Source: an uncultured Clostridia bacterium (GTDB lineage: Bacteria; Bacillota; Clostridia; UBA1381). Taken from it: 11,180 nucleotides of DNA. Of the stretch, positions 1-6,048 are shown in pieces (position 1 is the stretch's first letter; each line of letters begins with the position of its first letter). Position numbers and translations under genes: made by a program. Under the pieces are notes generated by a model. The model did no database searches. It saw nothing but the letters and a program-made list of their open reading frames with translations, and had not been told where the DNA came from. The stretch covers positions 1 to 11,180 of the forward strand of contig CAJUFV010000160.1 of NCBI GenBank assembly GCA_910585795.1, given 5' to 3'.

Positions 1-22
1 AAAAAAATCAAAATGTTATTTA

Positions 23-55
23 TTGATTTATTACATTTGGGTACAATATTATAAT
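23..55 (+). promoter_or_regulatory. Possible promoter for the pepD-DUF819 operon
   Basis: A perfect TATAAT lies at 50-55 and an overlapping TATTAT at 47-52. TTGATT at 23-28 sits 18 bases upstream of the latter, and TTTATT at 27-32 sits 17 bases upstream of the former. The -10 box is convincing, but the -35 box is ambiguous in this very AT-rich stretch. It is the only promoter-like sequence visible before the first gene. Confidence 0.4.
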
Positions 56-72
56 AGGTTAATATATTGGAC

Positions 73-76
73 GGAG
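73..76 (+). promoter_or_regulatory. Ribosome binding site that fixes the pepD start
   Basis: GGAG at 73-76 lies 8 bases before the ATG at 85. The reading frame is open further up to a TTG at 67, but using that start would place this Shine-Dalgarno inside the coding sequence, with no equivalent motif upstream of 67. The ATG at 85 is therefore chosen. Confidence 0.75.
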
Positions 77-84
77 ACAATTTT

Positions 85-1536
85 ATGAAAATTACTAATT
101 TAAAGCCGGCGAAGGTGTTTTATTATTTTGGAGAAATTTCAAAAATTCCGCATGGTTCGGGGAATACAGAACAGCTTGCGCTGTATTGTATGGATTTTGC
201 GGAAAAGCATGGATTAAAGTCATATCGTGATAAATATGGAAATGTAATGATTTTTAAAAACGGTACTATAGGCTATGAAGAAAGCGAGCCGGTTATTATA
301 CAGGGACATTTGGATATGGTGTGTGAAAAAAATTCGGACTGTATAATGGATATGGAAAAGGAAAGCGTCAAAATTGTTACAGATGGGGAATATATGTGGG
401 CTGATGGTACAACATTAGGCGGAGACGATGGTATTGCGGTTGCGTATGCTCTTGCTTTGCTTGAATCGGATGATATTCCGCATCCTCCGCTGGAGGTGCT
501 TCTGACATCAGATGAGGAAATCGGCTTGAGAGGCGCAAATGCTCTTGATGCTTCTCGTCTTAAAGGACGCAGGCTTATTAATATTGATTCGGAGGAGGAA
601 GGAGTATTTACTGTAAGCTGTGCCGGAGGGATACGGTTGATTTGCGAAGCAGCATTTTCATCACGTTATTTTGACACTGATACGATGTGTGTAAGAAAAA
701 TTAAAGTCGGAGGACTTCTTGGAGGTCATTCAGGTATTGATATTAATAAACACCGCAAAAATGCGGTGAAAATATTGGGAGACCTATTATATGAATTAAA
801 CGATAGTCTTGGAATAAATATTGCTGATTGCTATTCTGGCGGAAGACCGAATGTAATTCCGCGCGCGGCAGAGGCGTTAGTTTGTTTTGATGTTAGCTTA
901 ACCAGAGCTTTTGAGGAGACTGTAGCGAAATTTTCGTCTGAACTGAAAAATATCTGCTCTGTTACAGAGCCGGATGTATATATAATGGTTAAAGATGCGG
1001 AACTGCCGGAAATATGCTCCGATGAAGCCGGTACGGAAAAAATAATATTTGCTCTTATGCATACCGCGGATGGAGTTTACGCCATGAGTCCTGATATACC
1101 GGAGCTTGTACAGACGTCGTCAAATATGGGAGCTGTATCAATTAAGGACGGTGTTCTGAAAATGGAATTAATGGTACGTTCCAATACTGACGCGGGGAAA
1201 AAGGAGATTGTAAGAAAGCTGTTTTCATTTATGGAATATATCGGAGGAAGGGTATATAAGGAAGATGATTATCCGGCATGGGAATACAGGCAGGCTTCTC
1301 CTTTAAGAGATATTATGACAGATGTATATTGTGAAATGTACGGGAAGCCGCCTGAAATATGCGCTATTCATGCGGGTCTTGAATGTGGTATTCTTGATAA
1401 AAAGATTTCAGGCGCCGATATGGTATCTATAGGGCCGAATATGGAAAAGGTGCATACGCCGCGTGAAAGAATAAATGTTAAATCCGCTGAGAGATGCTGG
1501 AATTTTCTTTTGAAGGTACTTGAAAAGCTAAAATAA
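85..1536 (+). CDS. pepD: Aminoacyl-histidine dipeptidase (PepD, M20 metallopeptidase family)
   Basis: A cytosolic zinc dipeptidase expected to cleave Xaa-His and other dipeptides, recycling peptide-derived amino acids. The 483-residue length matches PepD, which is usually about 485. Motifs in family order: GHLDMVC (H75 metal ligand, D77), GGDDG (D114 bridging ligand), SDEEIG (catalytic E144, ligand E145), NIDSEEEG (D168 ligand), IHAGLECG near residue 429, and the C-terminal GPNMEKVHTPRER, whose H457 probably supplies the last zinc ligand. Assignment of individual ligands is by analogy with characterised Vibrio and E. coli PepD. No signal peptide is present. The ATG at 85 is preferred over an in-frame TTG at 67. 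The DUF819 membrane protein starts 30 bases downstream with no terminator between, so the two are probably co-transcribed. Family assignment is firm; the true substrate range is not visible. Confidence 0.95.
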   Translation: MKITNLKPAKVFYYFGEISKIPHGSGNTEQLALYCMDFAEKHGLKSYRDKYGNVMIFKNGTIGYEESEPVIIQGHLDMVCEKNSDCIMDMEKESVKIVTDGEYMWADGTTLGGDDGIAVAYALALLESDDIPHPPLEVLLTSDEEIGLRGANALDASRLKGRRLINIDSEEEGVFTVSCAGGIRLICEAAFSSRYFDTDTMCVRKIKVGGLLGGHSGIDINKHRKNAVKILGDLLYELNDSLGINIADCYSGGRPNVIPRAAEALVCFDVSLTRAFEETVAKFSSELKNICSVTEPDVYIMVKDAELPEICSDEAGTEKIIFALMHTADGVYAMSPDIPELVQTSSNMGAVSIKDGVLKMELMVRSNTDAGKKEIVRKLFSFMEYIGGRVYKEDDYPAWEYRQASPLRDIMTDVYCEMYGKPPEICAIHAGLECGILDKKISGADMVSIGPNMEKVHTPRERINVKSAERCWNFLLKVLEKLK

Positions 1537-1566
1537 TTTATATTAAAAACAAAGGAGGATAAAAAA

Positions 1567-2742
1567 ATGATTAAAGATGGATTTGTTTATATTGCGGCTC
1601 TTGTGTTTATTGCCGCGTTGCTTGTTTGCCTGCCAAAGCTATTTAAGGGCAGGACCGCGTCAAATATTTTTAAATTCGCGCCGCCTATTGTGCTGATTTA
1701 TCTTGGGCTGATGATTTTATGTACGGTAAGACTGTGGGACCTTGAAGCGACTTCAGAAGCGTATGGGGCGCTGAAAAATCCTATATTGTATGCCATGCTG
1801 TTTTTAATGCTGCTGAGATGTGATTTGAAAAAAATTATTAAGCTTGGACCTAAAATGCTGATTGGTTTTTTTGCGGCTACGATTTCCATAGGTTTGGGCT
1901 TTTTCATATCATACGCGATTATGCATGGGACGCTTGGAGAAGGCGCTTGGAAGGCACTGGGCGCGCTCTGCGGAAGCTGGATGGGCGGCGGCGGAAATAT
2001 GCTTGCAATTCAGGCGGCTCTTAATGTGGATGAGTCAACAATGGCGTATGCGCTTGTTATGGATTCTATCTGCGCTACAATTTACGTAATGTTTTTACTT
2101 TGGATAATAGGCTTTTCAAAAAAATTCAATGCGTGGACAAAAGCTGATACTCGTGTTATTGATGAGGTTGGACGCTCACTTGAGGAAGAAGCGAAAATGA
2201 ATACAAATTCGATTACCTGGCAGAATATTATTCTACTTGTAGGCTCCGGACTTATAGTTTCAGCTCTTTCGCAGAAGGCCGGAGAAGCTATAAATTCCGT
2301 GCTTCCATTTTTCGATAAAGCCACATGGACTGTGCTTGTTGTAACCGCGCTCGGAATCGGACTTGCTCTCACGCCGTTTGGAAAAATCAAGGGTACAGAG
2401 GAAATTTCAAATGTAATGCTTTATGTAGTTATTGCTCTTATAGCTTCCCGCGCGGACCTAGCTGGTATGGGAGACGCCCCTATATGGTTAATCGCGGGAT
2501 TTATTGTGCTGATTATTCATGTGGGTATTATGCTTATTCTGGCAAAGCTGTTAAAGCTGGATATATTTACGTGTGCGGTGGCGTCGCTTGCCAATATAGG
2601 CGGCACGGCGACGGCTCCGGTGCTTGCCGGAACATACAGTAATGCTCTTGTTCCTGTCGGTATTGTTATGGCTCTGCTGGGATACGTTGTCGGTACGGGC
2701 GGCGGTCTTGTTGTCGCTCAGCTTATGAGCATATTTGGTTAA
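1567..2742 (+). CDS. DUF819 (YjcL-like) multi-spanning membrane protein, probable transporter
   Basis: A 391-residue integral membrane protein of a family with no firmly established substrate. Roughly ten hydrophobic segments can be seen, for example around residues 5-23, 38-54, 97-118, 160-183, 220-236, 254-271, 281-294, 306-328 and 360-386. Two glycine-rich stretches sit at matching places in the two halves: GSWMGGGGN at 136-144 and ANIGGTATAP at 342-351. This suggests the inverted-repeat architecture common in secondary transporters. A charged cytoplasmic-type loop (about 184-218) separates the halves. The start has a strong AAAGGAGG-type ribosome binding site (1551-1558). It is the second gene behind pepD and ends in a strong terminator, so uptake of peptides or release of amino acid products is a reasonable guess, but only an inference. 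The family call is confident; the function is unknown. Confidence 0.9.
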   Translation: MIKDGFVYIAALVFIAALLVCLPKLFKGRTASNIFKFAPPIVLIYLGLMILCTVRLWDLEATSEAYGALKNPILYAMLFLMLLRCDLKKIIKLGPKMLIGFFAATISIGLGFFISYAIMHGTLGEGAWKALGALCGSWMGGGGNMLAIQAALNVDESTMAYALVMDSICATIYVMFLLWIIGFSKKFNAWTKADTRVIDEVGRSLEEEAKMNTNSITWQNIILLVGSGLIVSALSQKAGEAINSVLPFFDKATWTVLVVTALGIGLALTPFGKIKGTEEISNVMLYVVIALIASRADLAGMGDAPIWLIAGFIVLIIHVGIMLILAKLLKLDIFTCAVASLANIGGTATAPVLAGTYSNALVPVGIVMALLGYVVGTGGGLVVAQLMSIFG

Positions 2743-2751
2743 AAATAAATG

Positions 2752-2789
2752 AAGCTGATAATCTTGCGGATTATCAGCTTTTGTGTTTT
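2752..2789 (+). terminator. Rho-independent terminator of the pepD-DUF819 operon
   Basis: A perfect 12-bp stem (AAGCTGATAATC at 2752-2763 with GATTATCAGCTT at 2769-2780) encloses a 5-base loop and is followed by a T-rich run interrupted by two G residues. It begins 10 bases after the DUF819 stop codon. Confidence 0.92.
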
Positions 2790-2814
2790 AAATAATTCTA
2801 AAGATTGAATTGTG

Positions 2815-2843
2815 TTGCTTTTTCATGGTAAGAATGATATAAT
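2815..2843 (+). promoter_or_regulatory. Extended -10 promoter upstream of tmk
   Basis: TTGCTT at 2815-2820 is separated by exactly 17 bases from TATAAT at 2838-2843, which is preceded by a TG at 2835-2836 (extended -10). The 9-mer CATGGTAAG occurs in the spacer (2824-2832) and again at 2856-2864, overlapping the ribosome binding site; whether this short direct repeat matters is unknown. Confidence 0.82.
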
Positions 2844-2879
2844 TTATGTAAAAACCATGGTAAGGAGAAAATCGGATTT

Positions 2880-3521
2880 ATGAATTCAGAACAAAAATGT
2901 AAAAATGGTGTTTTTATTGCTTTTGAGGGAATTGACGGAAGCGGTAAAAGCACACAGGCAAAGCTTCTCGCAAAGCGCCTGAAAGATATGGGTATTAAAA
3001 TTTATGAAACAAGAGAGCCTACGGACGCGCCTGTCGGCGCTCTTATTCGTCAGATTTTGACAGGAAGGATAAAAACAGATAACAAGGTTATCGCGGCGTT
3101 ATTTCTGGCTGACAGACTGGACCATCTGCTCAATAATACAGATGGTATTTGCGGTAAAATAGAGGATGGAGTGACGGTCATTTCAGACAGATACTATTTT
3201 TCATCATATGCTTATCACAGTGTTGATGTTGATATGGACTGGGTTATTAACGCGAATTCAATATGCGCAGATTTGCTTCGTCCGTCCTGCACGGTGTTTA
3301 TTGATGTGACTCCTGATGAGTCACTTGACAGAATAGCGAAAGGGAGATATCAATCGGAACTGTTTGAAACAAAAGAAAGACTGACGCTTGTTAAGGAAAA
3401 ATATATGGAAGCCTTTGAAAAATTAAAGGACAAAGAAAATATAATTATTGTAAATGGAAATCAGACGCCTGAAAAAATAGCGGAAGCTATATGGAATAAG
3501 GTTAAATGTTATTTTGAGTAA
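2880..3521 (+). CDS. tmk: Thymidylate (dTMP) kinase
   Basis: Phosphorylates dTMP to dTDP with ATP, an essential cytosolic step of dTTP synthesis. The 213 residues match the family length. Visible motifs: P-loop GIDGSGKST at 17-25, TREP at 44-47 (substrate-binding loop), DRY at 103-105 in ISDRYYFSS, and a LID region around 154-162 (KGRYQSELF). The P-loop has glycine where the human-type enzyme has arginine, and the LID carries basic residues, as in the bacterial (E. coli-like) class. AAGGAG at 2862-2867 lies 12 bases from the ATG, slightly longer than usual, but no better in-frame start is visible. The gene has its own promoter. Many Firmicutes keep tmk beside DNA polymerase III delta-prime (holB); that gene is absent here. 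Confidence 0.94.
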   Translation: MNSEQKCKNGVFIAFEGIDGSGKSTQAKLLAKRLKDMGIKIYETREPTDAPVGALIRQILTGRIKTDNKVIAALFLADRLDHLLNNTDGICGKIEDGVTVISDRYYFSSYAYHSVDVDMDWVINANSICADLLRPSCTVFIDVTPDESLDRIAKGRYQSELFETKERLTLVKEKYMEAFEKLKDKENIIIVNGNQTPEKIAEAIWNKVKCYFE

Positions 3522-3613
3522 GGAGTAATTATTTTGACGAGATGGCGAAGGTAAAATAGTCATATTTACATTTAAATATAATAAGATTAAAGAATGAAAG
3601 GGGTAAGATAAGT
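3520..3613 (+). other. Short intergenic region with an orphan ribosome binding site
   Basis: AAGGAG at 3520-3525 overlaps the tmk stop. Eight bases after it is a TTG that opens a 6-codon frame (3534-3554), and an ATG at 3542 opens a 5-codon frame ending at 3559. Neither is credible as a gene. A TATAAT at 3577-3582 lacks a recognisable -35 box, so a separate promoter for the downstream pair is possible but weak. No riboswitch-like structure was recognised before these sulfur-metabolism-type genes. Confidence 0.3.
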
Positions 3614-4234
3614 ATGAAAGTAATTCTTGTAAACGGAAGTCCTAAAGAGAAAGGCTGTACATATACCGCGCTTTGTGAGGTGGCAAAGGAGCTAAACGCA
3701 AATGGTGTAGCAACGGAGATATTCTGGATTGGAAATAGTCCCTTAAGCGGATGTATAGGATGTTATAGCTGTATGAAGAACGGTAAATGTGTATTTGATG
3801 ACAGTGTTAACAGATTTGCGAAGCTGGCGGCAGAGGCCGATGGCTTTGTGTTTGGTTCTCCGGTGCATTACGCGGCTGCGTCCGGCGCTATGACGTCTTT
3901 TCTTGATAGGGCGTTTATGAGTGCGGGGGGTAAAATGCGCGGCAAGGCGGGAGCGTCAATTGTAAGCTGCCGCAGAGGCGGAGCAAGCGCTGCCTTTGAC
4001 CAGATGAATAAATATTTTACAATAAACAGTATGCCGATTGTTTCTTCGCAGTACTGGAATCAGGTTCACGGTACAACTCCGGAGGAAGTTGTGAAGGATG
4101 AAGAGGGAATGCAGACGATGCGTACTCTCGGTAAAAATATGGCATGGCTGATAAAATGTATTGATATGGGAAAAAAGAATGGTATAACGATTCCTGAACA
4201 GGAGCCTAAAATTAAAACGAGCTTTATAAGATAG
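3614..4234 (+). CDS. Flavodoxin-fold FMN reductase of the iron-sulfur flavoprotein type
   Basis: A 206-residue cytosolic redox protein of the NADPH-dependent FMN reductase / iron-sulfur flavoprotein superfamily. The N-terminal beta strand and FMN phosphate loop read KVILVNGSPKEKGCTYT (residues 2-18). A compact cysteine motif C47-x2-C50-x2-C53-x5-C59 follows, matching the pattern that binds a 4Fe-4S cluster in iron-sulfur flavoproteins such as Methanosarcina Isf. GSPVHYAAASGAMTSFLDR (81-99) is the second conserved FMN and dimer-contact region. AAAGGGG at 3597-3603 precedes the ATG. metY starts 26 bases after the stop, so the pair is probably co-transcribed. The electron donor and acceptor cannot be read from sequence. 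A role linked to sulfur assimilation is suggested only by the neighbour. Confidence 0.88.
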   Translation: MKVILVNGSPKEKGCTYTALCEVAKELNANGVATEIFWIGNSPLSGCIGCYSCMKNGKCVFDDSVNRFAKLAAEADGFVFGSPVHYAAASGAMTSFLDRAFMSAGGKMRGKAGASIVSCRRGGASAAFDQMNKYFTINSMPIVSSQYWNQVHGTTPEEVVKDEEGMQTMRTLGKNMAWLIKCIDMGKKNGITIPEQEPKIKTSFIR

Positions 4235-4260
4235 AATAAAATACGCAAAGGAGAATTATT

Positions 4261-5535
4261 ATGGAGAAAGAAACTAAATGTATACAGGGAGGGTATACAC
4301 CGGCTAACGGTGAGCCGAGAATGATTCCGATTATTCAAAGTACGACTTTTAAATATGATACAAGCGAGGATATGGGAAAACTGTTTGACCTTGAAGAAAG
4401 CGGATATTTTTATACGAGGCTTCAAAATCCTACTAATGATTATGTGGCTGCGAAAATTTGCGCTCTTGAGGGAGGCAGCGCGGCAATGCTTACCTCATCA
4501 GGACAGGCGGCGTCATTTTTTGCCGTGTTTAATATCTGCGGAGCGGGAGACCATGTAATTGCATCTTCGGCAATTTATGGGGGAACATATAACTTGTTTA
4601 ATGTTACAATGCGCCGTATGGGTATTGACTTCACATTTGTTGACCCTGAATGCTCTGATGATGAGCTTAACGCGGCCTTTAAACCGAATACTAAGGCGGT
4701 TTTCGGAGAAACAATTGCAAATCCGGCGCTGACAGTACTGGATATAGAACGATTTGCTAGCATGGCCCATTCTCATGGTGTGCCGCTTATTATTGACAAT
4801 ACATTTGCAACTCCTGTAAACTGCCGTCCGATTGAATGGGGAGCAGATATTGTGACACATTCCACAACGAAATATATGGATGGACATGACGCGTCTGTCG
4901 GAGGATGTATAGTTGATTCCGGTAAATTTGACTGGTTTGCGCATGCTGATAAATTCCCGGGATTAACTACTCCTGATGAATCATATCACGGAATAACCTA
5001 TGCTGAAAAATTTGGATTGAAAGGCGCGTATATAACAAAGGCCACGGCTCAGCTTATGCGAGATTTGGGTGCTATACAGTCGCCGCAGAACGCTTTTTAT
5101 GTAAATCTTGGTCTGGAATCACTGCATGTAAGAATGCCGCGTCATTGCGAAAATGCCTTGAAGGTGGCTGAATTCCTTGAAGCGCATGAGAAAATTTCAT
5201 GGGTAAATTATCCGGGATTAAAAAATAATAAGTACTATGAACGCGCGAAGAAATATATGCCGGAAGGTACCTGCGGCGTGGTTTCTTTTGGCGTAGAAGG
5301 AGGACGCGCGGCGGCGGAAAGATTCATGTCGGGATTAAAGATAGCAATTATTGCTACTCATGTGGCTGATGCTCATACATGTGTGCTTCATCCTGCGTCA
5401 GCAACTCACAGACAGATGAAGGACGAAGAGCTTGTGGCGGCTGGAGTAAGTCCTGACCTTGTAAGACTATCGGTGGGTATTGAAAATGTAAATGATATTA
5501 TTACAGATTTAAAGCAAGCTCTAGAGCTTGTGTAA
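4261..5535 (+). CDS. metY: O-acetylhomoserine sulfhydrylase (aminocarboxypropyltransferase)
   Basis: A PLP enzyme of the Cys/Met metabolism (gamma family) that makes homocysteine from O-acetylhomoserine and sulfide, the direct-sulfhydrylation route to methionine. It has 424 residues, typical of MetY and longer than cystathionine gamma-synthase or gamma-lyase (about 380-400). Visible features: YTRLQNPT (51-58, PLP phosphate contact from the partner subunit), SSGQAA (79-84), D179 in DNTFATP (pyridine nitrogen), and HSTTKY (200-205) with K204 as the Schiff-base lysine. The insertion TTPDESYHGITY (236-247) is characteristic of the sulfhydrylase branch. A strong AAAGGAG (4247-4253) lies 7 bases before the ATG. 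The gene follows the iron-sulfur-flavoprotein-like gene and is closed by a terminator 8 bases after its stop. A methionine gamma-lyase role is less likely given the insertion. Confidence 0.94.
   Translation: MEKETKCIQGGYTPANGEPRMIPIIQSTTFKYDTSEDMGKLFDLEESGYFYTRLQNPTNDYVAAKICALEGGSAAMLTSSGQAASFFAVFNICGAGDHVIASSAIYGGTYNLFNVTMRRMGIDFTFVDPECSDDELNAAFKPNTKAVFGETIANPALTVLDIERFASMAHSHGVPLIIDNTFATPVNCRPIEWGADIVTHSTTKYMDGHDASVGGCIVDSGKFDWFAHADKFPGLTTPDESYHGITYAEKFGLKGAYITKATAQLMRDLGAIQSPQNAFYVNLGLESLHVRMPRHCENALKVAEFLEAHEKISWVNYPGLKNNKYYERAKKYMPEGTCGVVSFGVEGGRAAAERFMSGLKIAIIATHVADAHTCVLHPASATHRQMKDEELVAAGVSPDLVRLSVGIENVNDIITDLKQALELV
5515..5530. repeat. Perfect 16-bp palindrome at the 3' end of metY
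   Basis: CAAGCTCTAGAGCTTG at 5515-5530 is fully self-complementary and encodes the last residues of MetY. It lies 13 bases before the terminator stem and shares the GAGCT core with it, so the two could form alternative pairings in RNA. It may equally be chance. Confidence 0.5.
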
Positions 5536-5543
5536 TATAAAAG

Positions 5544-5568
5544 GAGCTGTTTTAAACAGCTCTTTTTT
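5544..5568 (+). terminator. Rho-independent terminator of metY
   Basis: GAGCTGTTT (5544-5552) is complementary to AAACAGCTC (5554-5562), giving a stem of at least 7 bp with a small loop, followed directly by six T residues (5563-5568). It starts 8 bases after the metY stop codon. Confidence 0.93.
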
Positions 5569-5605
5569 AGTAGTAAATATGTATATTCCAATAAAAACAA
5601 GACAA

Positions 5606-5611
5606 TATAAT
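5606..5611 (+). promoter_or_regulatory. Possible -10 element for the Cys-rich small gene
   Basis: TATAAT at 5606-5611 lies 29 bases before the ribosome binding-site and start region of the small ORF at 5641. No good -35 box is found 16-18 bases upstream. The gene lies after a strong terminator, so it needs some promoter here. Confidence 0.35.
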
Positions 5612-5640
5612 AAAGATAATAGGCCGGAAAGGTAGTTATA

Positions 5641-5811
5641 ATGGAAAAAACATCGTTTGAGAGAAATCAGAATACCAAATGTCCATGTAAAAAACTAAAA
5701 TGTGAAAGACACGGTAATTGTGACGCGTGCAGAGAATATCATAAAACAGATGGAAATAAGTATATTCCTGTCTGTGAAAGAAAATATAATAATGCAGTAA
5801 AAAATAATTAA
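5641..5811 (+). CDS. Small Cys-rich protein with CPC...CERHG...CDAC motif (56 aa)
   Basis: A 56-residue basic protein read directly from the sequence. Its centre is KCPCKKLKCERHGNCDACRE (residues 13-32), followed by PVCERK at 43-48. It has six cysteines (C14, C16, C21, C27, C30, C45) and two histidines (H24, H34). The spacing suggests a metal-binding (zinc-type) knuckle; this is inferred, not shown. Similar tiny proteins with a CPC-x-CxRHGxCxxCxxYH pattern are, from general knowledge, widespread in Clostridia and uncharacterised. GGAAAGG (5626-5632) lies 8 bases before the ATG, which supports translation. No signal peptide or membrane segment is present. It stands alone between the metY terminator and the next promoter, so context says little about its job. 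Confidence 0.8.
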   Translation: MEKTSFERNQNTKCPCKKLKCERHGNCDACREYHKTDGNKYIPVCERKYNNAVKNN

Positions 5812-5829
5812 AAAATACAGTCCTGTTTA

Positions 5830-5857
5830 TTGGACATGGTCAATGTTATAATATAAT
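5830..5857 (+). promoter_or_regulatory. Promoter of the 27-aa membrane protein gene
   Basis: TTGGAC at 5830-5835 is spaced 16 bases from TATAAT at 5852-5857. A second TATAAT at 5847-5852 carries an upstream TG (extended -10). The -35 region sits in an imperfect dyad, ATTGGAC-ATG-GTCAAT (5829-5844 or so, one unpaired G), which could be an operator, though this is only suggestive. Confidence 0.78.
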
Positions 5858-5885
5858 CAGAAATCAATACAGGGGGCATAGGGTT

Positions 5886-5969
5886 ATGATTATATTAGGG
5901 GCAACACTTATAGGGGCGGGAGCCGCAATGCTGTTTGTGATAAAAGTGAATTCGGAAAAAAATTTATAA
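5886..5969 (+). CDS. Putative 27-aa single-pass membrane microprotein
   Basis: The frame encodes a hydrophobic helix (about residues 1-19, beginning MIILGATLIGAGAA) and a short charged tail (IKVNSEKNL). The helix carries small-residue spacing (GATLIGAG) of the sort that favours helix-helix packing. Support for reality is contextual: a good promoter at 5830-5857, AGGGGG at 5871-5876 nine bases before the ATG, and a strong terminator starting one base after the stop, so the ORF exactly fills a transcription unit of about 150 bases. No homology is recognised. It could be a regulator or accessory subunit of a membrane complex, a small toxin-like peptide, or the coding part of a small RNA. The ORF could also be fortuitous within a non-coding RNA. 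Confidence 0.55.
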   Translation: MIILGATLIGAGAAMLFVIKVNSEKNL

Positions 5970-5970
5970 C

Positions 5971-6007
5971 AAAAAACGTCTCATTTTTTCAGTGAGACGT
6001 TTTTTTT
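5971..6007 (+). terminator. Strong terminator after the microprotein gene
   Basis: The stem AACGTCTCA (5975-5983) pairs with TGAGACGTT (5993-6001) around a 9-base loop. An A-tract precedes the stem and an uninterrupted T-tract follows it to 6007, extending the helix. It separates the microprotein unit from the exporter genes. The A-tract means it could also act on the opposite strand, but no convergent gene is present. Confidence 0.92.
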
Positions 6008-6023
6008 GCGCGTTATATGCGCA
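6007..6023 (+). other. Small hairpin in the leader of the exporter genes
   Basis: TGCGC (6007-6011) and GCGCA (6019-6023) form a 5-bp GC-rich stem around a 7-base loop, between the terminator and the ribosome binding site. No clear promoter is visible between 6007 and 6034, so the exporter genes may depend on readthrough. The role of the hairpin is unknown. Confidence 0.35.
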
Positions 6024-6033
6024 AACTTTATAT

Positions 6034-6040
6034 AAAGGAG
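6034..6040 (+). promoter_or_regulatory. Ribosome binding site that fixes the exporter start
   Basis: AAAGGAG at 6034-6040 lies 8 bases before the ATG at 6049. The frame is open up to a GTG at 5992, but that codon lies inside the terminator hairpin and has no Shine-Dalgarno, so the shorter 252-residue protein is the right call. Confidence 0.85.
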
Positions 6041-6048
6041 ATTGCATA

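Noticed and set aside
67..84. Upstream TTG start for the pepD frame
   Set aside because: It would put the clear GGAG ribosome binding site inside the gene, and the extra six residues are not part of the conserved N-terminus.
2325..2642. Cys-rich + strand frame inside the DUF819 gene
   Set aside because: It lies wholly within a convincing membrane protein gene in another frame and has no start signals.
2824..2864. CATGGTAAG direct repeat as an operator for tmk
   Set aside because: Only nine bases long, and the second copy overlaps the ribosome binding site; too weak to call as a regulatory site.
3522..3613. S-box or T-box regulatory RNA before the sulfur-metabolism pair
   Set aside because: The gap is only 92 bases, and no characteristic stems, T-box sequence or terminator were found.
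4066..4944. Minus-strand open frames across the flavoprotein gene and metY
   Set aside because: They overlap well-supported genes, lack ribosome binding sites and show no recognisable protein features; they are shadows of the coding strand.
5992..6048. GTG start giving a longer exporter protein
   Set aside because: The codons overlap the terminator hairpin and T-tract, with no ribosome binding site; the ATG at 6049 has AAAGGAG at 8 bases.
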